DNA from: Rugamonas sp. A1-17
GTDB lineage: Bacteria; Pseudomonadota; Gammaproteobacteria; Burkholderiales; Burkholderiaceae_D
DNA: 64,000 nt
Direction: 5' to 3'
Assembly (NCBI GenBank): GCA_025548565.1
Contig: JAJLPB010000004.1
Location: 124,001 to 188,000 of the forward strand
Below are positions 18,501 to 22,622 of this stretch, in pieces. The position numbers were made by a program, and so were the translations under genes. Under the pieces are notes generated by a model. The model was given only the letters and a program-made list of their open reading frames with translations, was not told the DNA's origin and ran no database searches. Each line of letters opens with the position of its first letter. Position 1 is the first letter of the stretch.

Positions 18501-20039
18501 GCCAGCGCCGGAGTTGGCGCCGCTGTCGCTGCTGCCGCTGCCGTTGCCCGTGCCAGCGTTGCCGGTTCCACCGTCCGCGCCGTTCCCCGCGTTCGCGCCG
18601 CTGCCGTCCGCGCCGGTCGAGGGAGCCGCCCCCACCTGTCCGCCATTGGCATTGTGCAGACCGGCGACCGCCACATCCAGCGCGACCGCCGCCGTCTGCA
18701 ACAACTTGCCGGACTGGTTGTTGATACCGCCACCGCTGCTCAGCGCAAGGCTCTGCGCCTGGATCACGCCGTGACTGTTGTCGATATCGCCGGTCAATGC
18801 CAGCGCGGCGCGGCCGCTGCTGCTGATCAGATTGCTATTGCTTAAGCCGGCCGCCGTCAATTGCAGGCCGGCCGCACCGTTGATGGTGCCGCTGTTCGAC
18901 ACCGCCGCCGGCGTGCTCATCGTGAGCGCACCGCCGGCCGAGATGCCGCCGCTATTGACCACCCCGTCGCGCGCCGCCGCCGACAGCGCCAGGCTGGCCG
19001 CCAGGCTGCCGGTATTTTCCAGCCGCCCCTCGGTGGTGACGACCAGCTCGCCCGCCGCCGCGCCCAGCGCACCGGCGTTGCGCACGCCGACGCCGGCCTC
19101 CGTGCCGACCAGCGTGATCTTGTTGGCATACATGCCGCCCAGCTGCGAGGCGTCGATGCCGTAACGGGGCACCTCGCCGCCGGCCGCCACCGGGGTCGCC
19201 GCATTGCCGGGGGCCGCGCCATCGGCCGCCAGCGCGATGTCGTTGACGCCGGTCGTCACCTCCAGCTGTTGTGCCCACAGGCCGGCGTTCAGCTGCACCG
19301 AGCGCGCGATCAGCGCCGTGTAGTCGGTCTGCCGCGCATCCAGGCCGGCGCCGCCGATGTTGATCATGCCGCCCCGCACCGCATAGCCGCGCAGCGCGCC
19401 ATCGGCCTGGTCCAGCAAGGGTTTGCCGGTGGTCAGCGTGGCGCGGCTGACGTTGATGAAGCCGGCGCCATCGACCACGATGCCGGCCGGATTGGCGATC
19501 ACCGTTTCCGCGCGTGCGCCGGCCACCTCGATATAGCCGCGCAACTGGCTCGGATCGTTGGAATTGACCTCGTTCAGGATCACGCGCGCGGTACCATGCG
19601 CCATCCATGGATTGGCATCGATCCATCCACCCAGCTGGCTCTGCACGGCGGTGCGCGAGTTGTTCAGCACCGCGCCGGTCTTGGGCACGTCGAAACGGCT
19701 GTAGACATTTCGCGACACACCGGCCACGCTTGGCGTCTGTATATTGACCTGCAACACACCGTTGGCCGCGTTGAGGACGGTGGCCTGCTGGCGGCCGGAC
19801 GCGCTCGGATCGGCGATGATCTGCGCCGAGGCCAGCCCGGCCAGCAAGGCCGTCCCGCCGAACGCACCGAGCAAGGCGCGCGCCAGGCTGCGCAAGCGCG
19901 TCGCCAGTCCGCCCGACGCCGCCGTGCCCGCCGGCCCCGCCTGCCCCGCTCCCTTGCCGTGGCTGCGGGCGGTTTCCTGCACGGCCATGCAGAGGCCACG
20001 GGCTTTGTTGAAGACGATGCGGTAGCAGAGCTTGTTCAT
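3561..20039 (-). CDS. cdiA: CdiA-type giant two-partner-secretion exoprotein with EndoU-like C-terminal toxin
   Basis: A 5,492-residue surface filament that should be exported by the adjacent CdiB and deliver its C-terminal toxin into neighbouring cells. Residues 1-26 (MNKLCYRIVFNKARG...) are an extended signal peptide region, followed by a hydrophobic stretch with cleavage near Ala72. Residues ~74-310 are the TPS domain. About 310-3370 is a beta-helical repeat stalk, including ~13 modules of 193 residues. Residues ~3370-3570 are a non-repetitive insert, ~3721-3825 a Gly/Asn-rich linker of seven 15-residue repeats, and ~4210-4925 the FHA-2 region. The pretoxin VENN motif is at 5152-5155. The last ~130 residues show the EndoU-type pattern His5368, GGH with His5383, Lys5425-Thr, and a terminal RTAYP (Thr5484, Tyr5486). 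GC content falls sharply after ~4900. Toxin activity is inferred. Confidence 0.88.
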   Translation of the reverse strand: MNKLCYRIVFNKARGLCMAVQETARSHGKGAGQAGPAGTAASGGLATRLRSLARALLGAFGGTALLAGLASAQIIADPSASGRQQATVLNAANGVLQVNIQTPSVAGVSRNVYSRFDVPKTGAVLNNSRTAVQSQLGGWIDANPWMAHGTARVILNEVNSNDPSQLRGYIEVAGARAETVIANPAGIVVDGAGFINVSRATLTTGKPLLDQADGALRGYAVRGGMINIGGAGLDARQTDYTALIARSVQLNAGLWAQQLEVTTGVNDIALAADGAAPGNAATPVAAGGEVPRYGIDASQLGGMYANKITLVGTEAGVGVRNAGALGAAAGELVVTTEGRLENTGSLAASLALSAAARDGVVNSGGISAGGALTMSTPAAVSNSGTINGAAGLQLTAAGLSNSNLISSSGRAALALTGDIDNSHGVIQAQSLALSSGGGINNQSGKLLQTAAVALDVAVAGLHNANGGQVGAAPSTGADGSGANAGNGADGGTGNAGTGNGSGSSDSGANSGAGNGTGSGSGGDNGSGSNSGSGNGATPPAPVAPGFLHAAGALNNDGGQILSGGGIALTATSLDNSGGQMNLSSLAVNGGAFSNHGAQLNVQRGASIHGTSFDNHDGKLVAGAGVDVRVQGLDNGNGLMSAGTDLALDSAAIVNRDGKLVAGAQASITAAGALDNHGGQIQAITGLALKASGKLDNQSGVVETIGAAGAMQVLASEIDNSKGRIANAGNGASDVGVTGNLLNSGTIGANGALTVSALTLQNQAGGGIQSTGAMALAVRRQLDNLGGIASGGALSFDESGATLSNAGQMAAGGDIHIAVRHAGNDGGQIGTAAASGASLSLSAADISNRGGSLLADRDVGVSAAQGGLDNSKGLIHARNDASVNAAQTLLNQDGVIEAVSAGSKLSLDTGAIRNLGGRIVNAGSGDSNVAAKGAIVSDGLIAGNGSMAVTAATVTNSGTLSSAGAFKLAVTEQLDNSSLISSGGAMELGNASADMRNTGQVYAVGDIGVQARNVVNAGQIATTAAGGGITLRGAMLDNHGGSIAASGAVDLRVDGALNNAGGLVQAGRDLGIAVKDTLDNSAGVIEAIGTGSAMRVNAGAIVNVAGRIANVGTGDTAIAADGDIQNSGLIAGNGVVDVASSTMHNNAAGALTSGKQMTLAVEQLLQNDGSIRSAAALDFSKTTAVVGNSGSIIADGAMLVRAGLLVNDGGQISTTQDGGADLAIDIQQLRNYRGRILAAGSAGINVAGAVDNRSGAIQGAQGLSLSAGGALDNSSGTIEAMGAGGTLTVQANGIDNTAGSIVGAGSASINSVSYVWNSGRIGANGELALGAASVFNTGAASITAGAGLGLSVRDLLDNHGLVSSYGLLHFDLVTGQVNNDGQIVSGGGINLKAGDLNNDKGQISTVKQSQTDVSIVANSASNQGGTIVGDRNAALIVTGALNNAQGVIQAGKDMQASVGAALTNTTGVIEATGATSALNVQAGSIDNTGGRIVNVGTGASSVGAQGTLVNGGLIAGNGGLSVTAATLQNSAAATISAGKDLALGVTRQLDNQGAISSGGKLDFTQVTAAVRNGGTIASGGATSINAGTFNNDGGQLATVRGSGADIALNAQSLSNRSGVIQSDRSVAAGVAYTVDNAHGTIQARQDLQFAAGSALNNNSGVIEAIGAGSALRVQAGSIDNSAGRIVNVGNAAASVLAQDAIVNSGLIAGNGTLDLAAGSLQNQAGGTVSSGAAMDLAVTQQLDNQGAISSGGTLEFSKTTGVVNNSGQMVAAGQVHVAAGVLNNDGGQIATLKDSGSSIAIDSQSLSNQGGSVVASGSATLAVAGAANNAHGTIQAQRDLQLTAGGALNNTGGTIEAVTAASSLSVQASAIDNSAGRMVNVGTGAATVSATGLITNSGLIAGNGSLDLAAGSLRNQAGGNVSSGLSMGLGVAQQLDNQGAINSGGSLTFSQTTAVVNNSGQIASAGQASIAAGSLNNDGGLIATLPDSGSGIAITSQSLSNRGGRVQASGDAVLDVGGAVDNTQGTLQAGQDMRLSAGGTLSNNAGVIEALAAGSAMRVQAGDIANGSGRIVNVGSAATSVSAQGGISSSGLIAGNGTLDLAADSLQNQTGGTVSSGAAMDLAVTRQLDNQGAISSGGTLEFSKTTGVVNNSGQMVAAGRVHVAAGALNNDGGQIATLKDSGSSIAIDSQSLSNQGGSVVASGSATLAVAGAANNAHGTIQAQRDLQLTAGGALNNTGGTIEAVTAASSLSVQASAIDNSAGRMVNVGAGAATVSATGLITNSGLIAGNGSLDLAAGSLRNQAGGNVSSGLSMGLGVAQQLDNQGAINSGGSLTFSQTTAVVNNSGQIASAGQASIAAGSLNNDGGLIATLPNSGSGIAITSQSLSNRGGRVQASGDAVLGVGGAVDNTQGTLQAGQDMRLSAGGTLSNNAGVIEALAAGSAMRVQAGDIANGSGRIVNVGSAATSVSTQGGISSSGTIAGNGTLDLGAQSLQNTGAISAGGQMTLSLSQLLDNHGAIRSGGALTSTQTTAQVNNSGTMTAAGAISMAAGSLNNDGGQIATLSNSGADIDLGSQSMSNRGGSVLASGSAGVNVSGALDNTGGTLQAGRDMQLTVGGALGNAGGVIEALSAVGAMTVQGQSIDNSSGRIVNVGSGDTRIVSQSSLVSSGMIAGNGNLLLAAQSAQNKAGGTLASGGNLELEVTGQMQNQGAVSSAGILDFVQAGASFSNSGQMVSGGTATFSAASFSNDGGQIATTSASGADIGVTSQSISNHGGKIVASGNTTLSSDSGLDNNAGTLQAGKNLKLGAIGAVGNAGGTIEADGGASTLELTAATLDSSGGRIVNVGTGDTTLLIATDLVNSGLLAANGNLNLTAQTLKNNTGGAIGSAGKLLLAVSQQVDNHAAITSTGALTFQQAGANLNNDGQMVAGGAMTIVAKAINNNNGQIATAKSSGADLALTAASLSNEKGKILADGKAVLAITGALDNVQGTIQSGKDMQVNAGGALTNNGGAIEAAGATSALTLRALSIDNGTGRIVNAGSGDTTITSLGGVSNAGVIAGGGNLLLNATTLQNAATGMVASGKDMTLRLTQLLDNQGTINSAGTLTFNQAGANLNNSGLIVSGGDALIVANQINNNGGRLGTGAGSSGDLSLTTQQLSNEGGHITTGRDLSVSTHVMQGSGELQGGRDLALSMDGDYTQGSGTQQFHSNRDLSLTVTGNIVNTATFEAAGKLTLSGNNVSNNAGAVMQGQGVAVNAAGNLSNAGQINGTATVDLKSGGTLDNSNAIVGGNLTLLAQNLNNTGASTLLGSTGAMTLDVAGTLNNTGGASIYSGGSLAIAAAPGGGATGLVNNISSTIEAAGDLSLNAASVNNIRENVTLVKVQTVDETKQMYLPSWSHHGDNHNNYDPNSSNYVPSELYYVNPDDVLEDKLMFAPDGNMYGRAVIRTHANDSAFFWAASGAYSAQGERLRISMSDGTRVLYYMVRKDNMANPDQGGPTDTPTDLYLGAVNSWHSAPIAFSSQYGNCSTNCVRFETQPDYNDPTTEIIRVSARAVAPQSGKLEQSRLAHHTAVEDQIAPGSGAEAQILSGGNMHLTVGQALTNQYGQIMATGALAIDGGAAITNQGATLYRNHTFDGTWKTDDGEVVAYTMPSQSEIIGSAAGVISGGKGVSIAGRSFSNVDVTAGTVGNIRDSVTVLPTGNNSASAASHATGNGASGGSAGGHVGGSGIGNNASGAGTAGGSGIGNNAGGAHVAGGSGIGNNAAGAGAAGGSGIANQAARANQAGGSGADNNAALGGLAGDSGLANQAAEAGQAAGSGIGNQARARLDAGASAIYNGARELDKVNVSGKTSTATTSGAAQGSGASGKALGDVSTGHGASLALNAADSGAVVKVAPNGLSLLNPNANGSYVFETRPQFANHGDWISSDYLLKALDTDPAVTQKRLGDGFYEQRLVRDQLIELTGRAPTGGQSDDSRYKELLTSGISVAQQYGLRPGIALSADQVSHLTSDIVWMETETVSLPDGTVENVLVPKVYLAHAGAGAVKASGALVTGDGVDIRTTDNIVNRGGLIDGANGRTVLVAGQDIVNQGGTVKGGAMDLQAGRDVINQSLTVKQEYASVNTSGSYTTLSNQAGIAAGGALTIKAGRDVTDTGGGIAGASVAIGAGRDASFNALQTGSTYASQVAGFTEKDSTTTYKTGQVASSGDLKLVAGQDIKLSGTQVAIGATGNGTLVAGRDVTLAAVVNEVNISKQNDPGSKLYDKEVRQDQTVVGASVTAGGNLAVKAGDSGLGNLALAGSNLAGGGKVQLAASGDVNITQVQEVHLSDLAHHDESSSMFKKSSNTSADYSNVSKVVGSGVSGDSVTVKSDKDIVIRGSELSATGALTLNAGRDLLVSSAQQTDSENHSEEHQRSGFSFNPASGALGYSKSDEAKARNGDTVTQVGSVLSGGSVSTSSGRDTVISGSTVVADKDIAIDAGRNLSIVSAENSSTGASSTSSKKSGSIGTTFQPAVGTVKSATDGTNASVTQVGSQIASLGGDVSLKAGEHYTQTASEVKAPQGDIDITAKDVLINAAMNSANSSDHTSYSKTAIGGSVNVPLVDALKSANSMVNAAKNTSDSRMQALAALNTAGSLVDAYKAYDTVTKTGIKVSISLGNQKSDSTVVHTSETAVGSTITAGGDVTIRATGAGKDSNLTAIGSDIKAGQDVSLSADNQVNLLAARNTASQHSTNSSSSSSIGIGFGIGGTSNGFTIDLAVSQARGKADGDDVGYTNSHVTAGSQVNVHSGGDTTLKGGVIAAPTVVADIGGNLNIESLQDSSKYNSKQSSAGLNASLCIPPFCYGASTVGGSIGKSHVDGDFLSVLEQSGIKAGDGGFQVAVNGNTDLKGGLLSSSQKAIDQGSNVLMTGSLTSSDLQNKDHYDAGGFALSGSISGKMGDQSKVPENVSKNWTEEQKTAAAADGKPGGGAGFGSASGDQGSTTASGISGGLIAITDQAKQLATGKDASTVVADVDRDVTTESAAAKAGSLTKGWDAKQLQKDVDAQVAITTAFGQAAAKKVGDFADAQRDEALARGDELTAEKWSEGGEYRVAAHAAIGAVAGGTGGALGAGISALTAPKINELIGDIGLPDDVRKLVIAAASSGAAALAGDAGLVSGYNQVENNFLKHEQAAAMRKEFDQCDKKATGCTDAEYVSIRDKYLALSNKNIAQIQSCVFTGNVACVSSLEGQAATSSELGRDLVGADFTIFAGRQNNVLSYQSVNGAASLFGTDVQQAAEVAKFRLSHCVGLTSASCDVLVKDALANQKARVGILMAASTVIPLVTQATINGLRTLKLPTKTTVTQPTESPASNKGTPDALLPDADFAGQFVPRPDLEKHLIDATVSGKQISGGHDMESFKTALNDAGGTEISRTEVAPGIYEVEYQLPKAKKSAEKTLFDPKMYPDMPAMTSAAANKALMNYQITGEVVQKVTINGMKFNVNIKVTAGAPATVRTAYPIGKGG
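3564..4586 (-). other. CdiA-CT region (from VENN to the C-terminus), EndoU-like nuclease
   Basis: This is the part of cdiA encoding residues 5152-5492. After VENN comes a ~190-residue segment with two Cys pairs and a hydrophobic stretch (GILMAASTVIPLV), which in other CdiA proteins corresponds to the cytoplasm-entry region. The last ~130 residues match the layout of bacterial EndoU domains: a His, a GGH, a KT dipeptide, then a final T-x-Y-P. Bacterial EndoU toxins cleave RNA after uridylates, often tRNA. The family call rests on motif spacing only. Confidence 0.65.
8564..8878 (-). repeat. Seven 45-bp repeats encoding a Gly/Asn-rich linker in CdiA
   Basis: The coding strand contains seven consecutive in-frame units of 15 codons, each starting GGSG or a variant (GDSG, AGSG) and continuing with IGNNA or IANQA. 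Units nearest the N-terminus are most alike (GGSGIGNNASGAGTA, GGSGIGNNAGGAHVA, GGSGIGNNAAGAGAA). The unit preserves the reading frame and is rich in small and Asn residues, suggesting a flexible or coil-like spacer between the insert domain and the FHA-2 region. Confidence 0.85.
10350..18000 (-). repeat. Array of about 13 modules of 579 bp (193 residues) in cdiA
   Basis: Using the GRIVNVG/GRMVNVG coding motif as a landmark, hits fall at about 10930, 11509, 12088, 12661, 13240, 13819, 14398, 14977, 15556, 16135, 16708, 17275 and 17857. Spacing is 579 bases in most intervals (573, 567 and 582 in a few). Each 193-residue module contains several ~20-residue beta-helix turns rich in Asn-Asn and Gly-Gly (LDNQGAISSGG, LNNDGGQIAT, AGVIEA, LIAGNG). 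All spacings are multiples of three. Confidence 0.9.
12600..14930 (-). repeat. Near-identical 1,158-bp tandem duplication (two-module unit) within cdiA
   Basis: The interval of about 12600-13760 is repeated almost base for base at about 13758-14930, i.e. with a period of 1,158 bases, exactly two 579-bp modules. Only scattered substitutions separate the copies, far fewer than between other modules, and the match fades before 12600 and after 14930. This indicates recent unequal recombination or gene conversion, or a possible assembly issue in repetitive DNA. Confidence 0.85.
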
Positions 20040-20081
20040 TGCGGGTCCTTCCGCCGGCAGGGTTGGGGCCGGCTAAGAAAA

Positions 20082-21779
20082 TTAATACTGATAATTGACG
20101 TTGAAGCCGCCGGCGTTTGGGGCGGTACGGAAATGCTCGGGCTTGCGGATTGGCCGCCCGATGAAGAGATCGATCTGGGCGCCGCCGAACTGGCCGCGCC
20201 AGCCCAGCGCGCCGCCGGCCAGGCTGGTGCCGGCCAGCGCGGCCGCGTGCGCCCCCGAGACCTGGCCATAGTCCAGGCCCAGATACAGCTGGGTGCGGTC
20301 GCCGATCAGCCAGTTGAGGTCGTTACGCAGCAACCAGCCGCGTTCGGCCGACAGGCTGGCCTCGCCGTCGAAGCCGCGCACCGTGTAGCGGCCGCCGATG
20401 GCGAAGCGGTCCTGCGGAATCAGCGTCGAGCGGTTCCACTGCGCGCGCCAGTTGGCCTGGTATTGCAGCTTGGCCGAGCGCAGCGCGAACGGCAGCGTCA
20501 GCGTGGCGTCGGCGTTGATGATTGTGGGCCGCGCCGTGCCGTCGTCGAACTCCTCCTCGGGCGCCGGCAAGGTGCCGAACAGGTGCAGGCCGCGCTTGTA
20601 GAACAGGTTGCCGTCCAGCGTGGCGTCGCCGATGAACTCCTTGTGCGACAGGCCCAGCTCGAGGCCGCCCATCTGGCGACGCTGTACCTGCACTTCGGTG
20701 TCGTCGATGAAGTTGTTGCTGCGGCGGCGGTACAGGCGCAGCGCGGCCGTGGTCTTGCGCGCGGCGTCGCGGTACTGCACACGGGCGGCCTTGAACTCGA
20801 GGTTGCCGCTGGTGCCGCTGTAGACGTAGCTCTGGTTGGCGCCCGCGATGCTCTGGTAGTAGCGGTAGCGGCTGGCATTGAGCGAGAACAGCCAATACCC
20901 GGCCGGCATCGAATAGTGCAGCGCATAGTTGCGGGTGCCGTGGTCGCGGCCGCGCGCGGCCAGGTCGCGGGTGACGCTGACATAGGCCAGCTCCTGCCAG
21001 CCCAGCAGATTGTCCAACGACACCGTGGCGCCGCCCTGGTATTTGCCCGTGGAGTCGCTGCCGCTGTCGTCGGCGGACAGGCTCAGGCGCACTGGCAGCG
21101 CCTGCCGCCACTTGATCAGCAGGTCGCTGTCGCCAGGCTGCTCGCCGGGGACGATCTCGATGTCGGCTTCGGCGGTCGGCACGCGCTTGAAATTTTCCAG
21201 CGCCTGCTCGATGTCGCGCAGGTTGAGCAGATCGCCGGGCCGCGCAGGCAGCGCGGTGCGCCACGAGGCGCGGTCGTTGCTGGCGCCGGCGGCCGGCTCG
21301 GCAAAACGAATGGCGCGGATGCGCCCGGGCACCAGCACCAGTTGCAGGTCACCGCCGCGCAAATCCTGCGGCGCGGCCAGCACGCGGGCGGTGACGTAGC
21401 CGGCCGCGATCAGCGCGTTCTGGACCTTGGCGATCACGGCGTTGACGCCGCCGCTGCCCAGGCACCGGCCGGTGGCGTCGGCCGCCGCGTCCAGCGCCCA
21501 GGCGAACTTCGCCGCCATATCGCCCTGCAGGCCGATATGGCGGATCGGGAAACACGGGGATTCGTTCGTGGGATAGGCTGCAGCGGCCGGAACCGGCTCG
21601 CGCGGCAGCCGCACGGCGGGCCGCTGCTCCTCGGCCTGCTCGTTCTGTGCGCGCTCCTTTTGCTGCTGACGCTGGATCTGCTGCGCCGCGATCTCGGCCT
21701 GGGACTGGCCGTGCGCCGCCTGATGAACCAGGCTGTACAGCAGCACCACGCCGCACAGCCGACTGCTTACTTGTTGCAT
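20082..21779 (-). CDS. cdiB: CdiB / TpsB outer-membrane transporter
   Basis: A 565-residue ShlB/FhaC/HecB-family protein that translocates its TpsA partner across the outer membrane. Residues 1-24 are a signal peptide. A Gln/Glu-rich segment (about 27-55) corresponds to the N-terminal plug region, followed by a POTRA region beginning near CFPIRHIGLQGD and a second one to about residue 230. A 16-strand barrel of alternating aromatic/polar segments follows. The conserved L6-loop motif of the family is present as YTVRGFDGE (Arg468-Gly-Phe470). It ends with an aromatic residue (NYQY) as outer-membrane barrels do. It lies 42 bases upstream of cdiA and shares its transcription unit. Confidence 0.93.
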   Translation of the reverse strand: MQQVSSRLCGVVLLYSLVHQAAHGQSQAEIAAQQIQRQQQKERAQNEQAEEQRPAVRLPREPVPAAAAYPTNESPCFPIRHIGLQGDMAAKFAWALDAAADATGRCLGSGGVNAVIAKVQNALIAAGYVTARVLAAPQDLRGGDLQLVLVPGRIRAIRFAEPAAGASNDRASWRTALPARPGDLLNLRDIEQALENFKRVPTAEADIEIVPGEQPGDSDLLIKWRQALPVRLSLSADDSGSDSTGKYQGGATVSLDNLLGWQELAYVSVTRDLAARGRDHGTRNYALHYSMPAGYWLFSLNASRYRYYQSIAGANQSYVYSGTSGNLEFKAARVQYRDAARKTTAALRLYRRRSNNFIDDTEVQVQRRQMGGLELGLSHKEFIGDATLDGNLFYKRGLHLFGTLPAPEEEFDDGTARPTIINADATLTLPFALRSAKLQYQANWRAQWNRSTLIPQDRFAIGGRYTVRGFDGEASLSAERGWLLRNDLNWLIGDRTQLYLGLDYGQVSGAHAAALAGTSLAGGALGWRGQFGGAQIDLFIGRPIRKPEHFRTAPNAGGFNVNYQY

Positions 21780-21789
21780 TTATTGCCTT

Positions 21790-21832
21790 ACGGAAACTCA
21801 ATAGTTGCAAATTATATCTATTGGATTTCCGT
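21790..21832. promoter_or_regulatory. Imperfect inverted repeat around the cdiB promoter
   Basis: ACGGAAACTCAATAG at 21790-21804 is mirrored by CTATTGGATTTCCGT at 21818-21832 (15-base arms, two mismatches, 13-base loop). One arm overlaps the promoter spacer and the other lies in the leader of cdiB. It could be an operator or an RNA hairpin in the leader; the sequence does not distinguish. Confidence 0.45.
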
Positions 21833-21839
21833 GCGGCAA
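21811..21839 (-). promoter_or_regulatory. Sigma-70-like promoter of cdiBAI
   Basis: On the minus strand TTGCCG is followed after exactly 17 bases by a perfect TATAAT, about 30 bases before the cdiB start. The surrounding 21780-21881 stretch is very AT-rich compared with its flanks. Confidence 0.6.
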
Positions 21840-21881
21840 TTAATTTATTCTAAAATATATAACTTTTACTTTGCTAGTAAG

Positions 21882-22610
21882 TCAATGGCCTTGTCCGCCG
21901 CCGAGGTAGGCGGCGATCACTTTCGGGTCGGTCTTGAGGCTTTCCGCCGGGCCGTGGACCGAGATCGTGCCGTTTTCCAGCACGTAGCCGTAGTCGGCCA
22001 CGTTCAGCGCGGCGGCCGCGAATTGCTCCACCAGCAGCATCGTCACGCCTTCGGATTTCAGGCGCTGGATGATGCGGAACACTTCCTCGACCAGGATAGG
22101 CGCCAGGCCCATCGACGGTTCGTCGAGCAGGATCACCTCCGGATTGAGCATGACCGCGCGCGCCATCGCCAGCATCTGCTGCTCGCCGCCGGACAGGGTG
22201 CCGGCCAGTTGGTGCTGGCGCTCCTTCAGGCGCGGGAACAGCTCCAGCGACTTTTCCAGGTCGCGCTTGATGTCGCCCTTGGGCCGGGCGCGCGTGAAGC
22301 GCGGGAAGGCGCCCAGCAGCAGGTTGTCCGTGACCGTCATCGACGCGAACACGCGCCGCCCTTCCGGCGAATGCGCCAGGCCGGCGCGCGCGATCTCGTG
22401 CGAATCGGCGCCGGTGATGTCCTTGCCGTCCAGCGTGACCTTGCCCTCCTTCGGCTTGAGCATGCCGGAGATGGCGCGCATGGTGGTGGTCTTGCCGGCG
22501 CCGTTGGAGCCGATCAGCGTCACCAGCTTGCCCTTCGGGACCTCCAGCGAGATGCCGTGCAGGACTTCGACTTTGCCGTACGACGCGTGCAGATTGGTGA
22601 TCGATAGCAT
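21882..22610 (-). CDS. livF: Branched-chain amino-acid ABC transporter ATP-binding protein LivF
   Basis: A 242-residue cytoplasmic ATPase of the high-affinity branched-chain amino-acid (HAAT) importer. It has Walker A (IGSNGAGKTTT, about residue 35), the LSGGEQQ signature, Walker B (VILLDEPSMGLAP) and the switch His in LLVEQ context typical of LivF. Length matches the family (233-245). It is the last gene of the livK-livH-livMG-livF set, starting 12 bases after livMG. Substrate specificity among Leu/Ile/Val or other ligands carried by HAAT relatives (amides, urea) is not fixed by the ATPase. Confidence 0.93.
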   Translation of the reverse strand: MLSITNLHASYGKVEVLHGISLEVPKGKLVTLIGSNGAGKTTTMRAISGMLKPKEGKVTLDGKDITGADSHEIARAGLAHSPEGRRVFASMTVTDNLLLGAFPRFTRARPKGDIKRDLEKSLELFPRLKERQHQLAGTLSGGEQQMLAMARAVMLNPEVILLDEPSMGLAPILVEEVFRIIQRLKSEGVTMLLVEQFAAAALNVADYGYVLENGTISVHGPAESLKTDPKVIAAYLGGGQGH

Positions 22611-22622
22611 GTGCTGTCCTCT

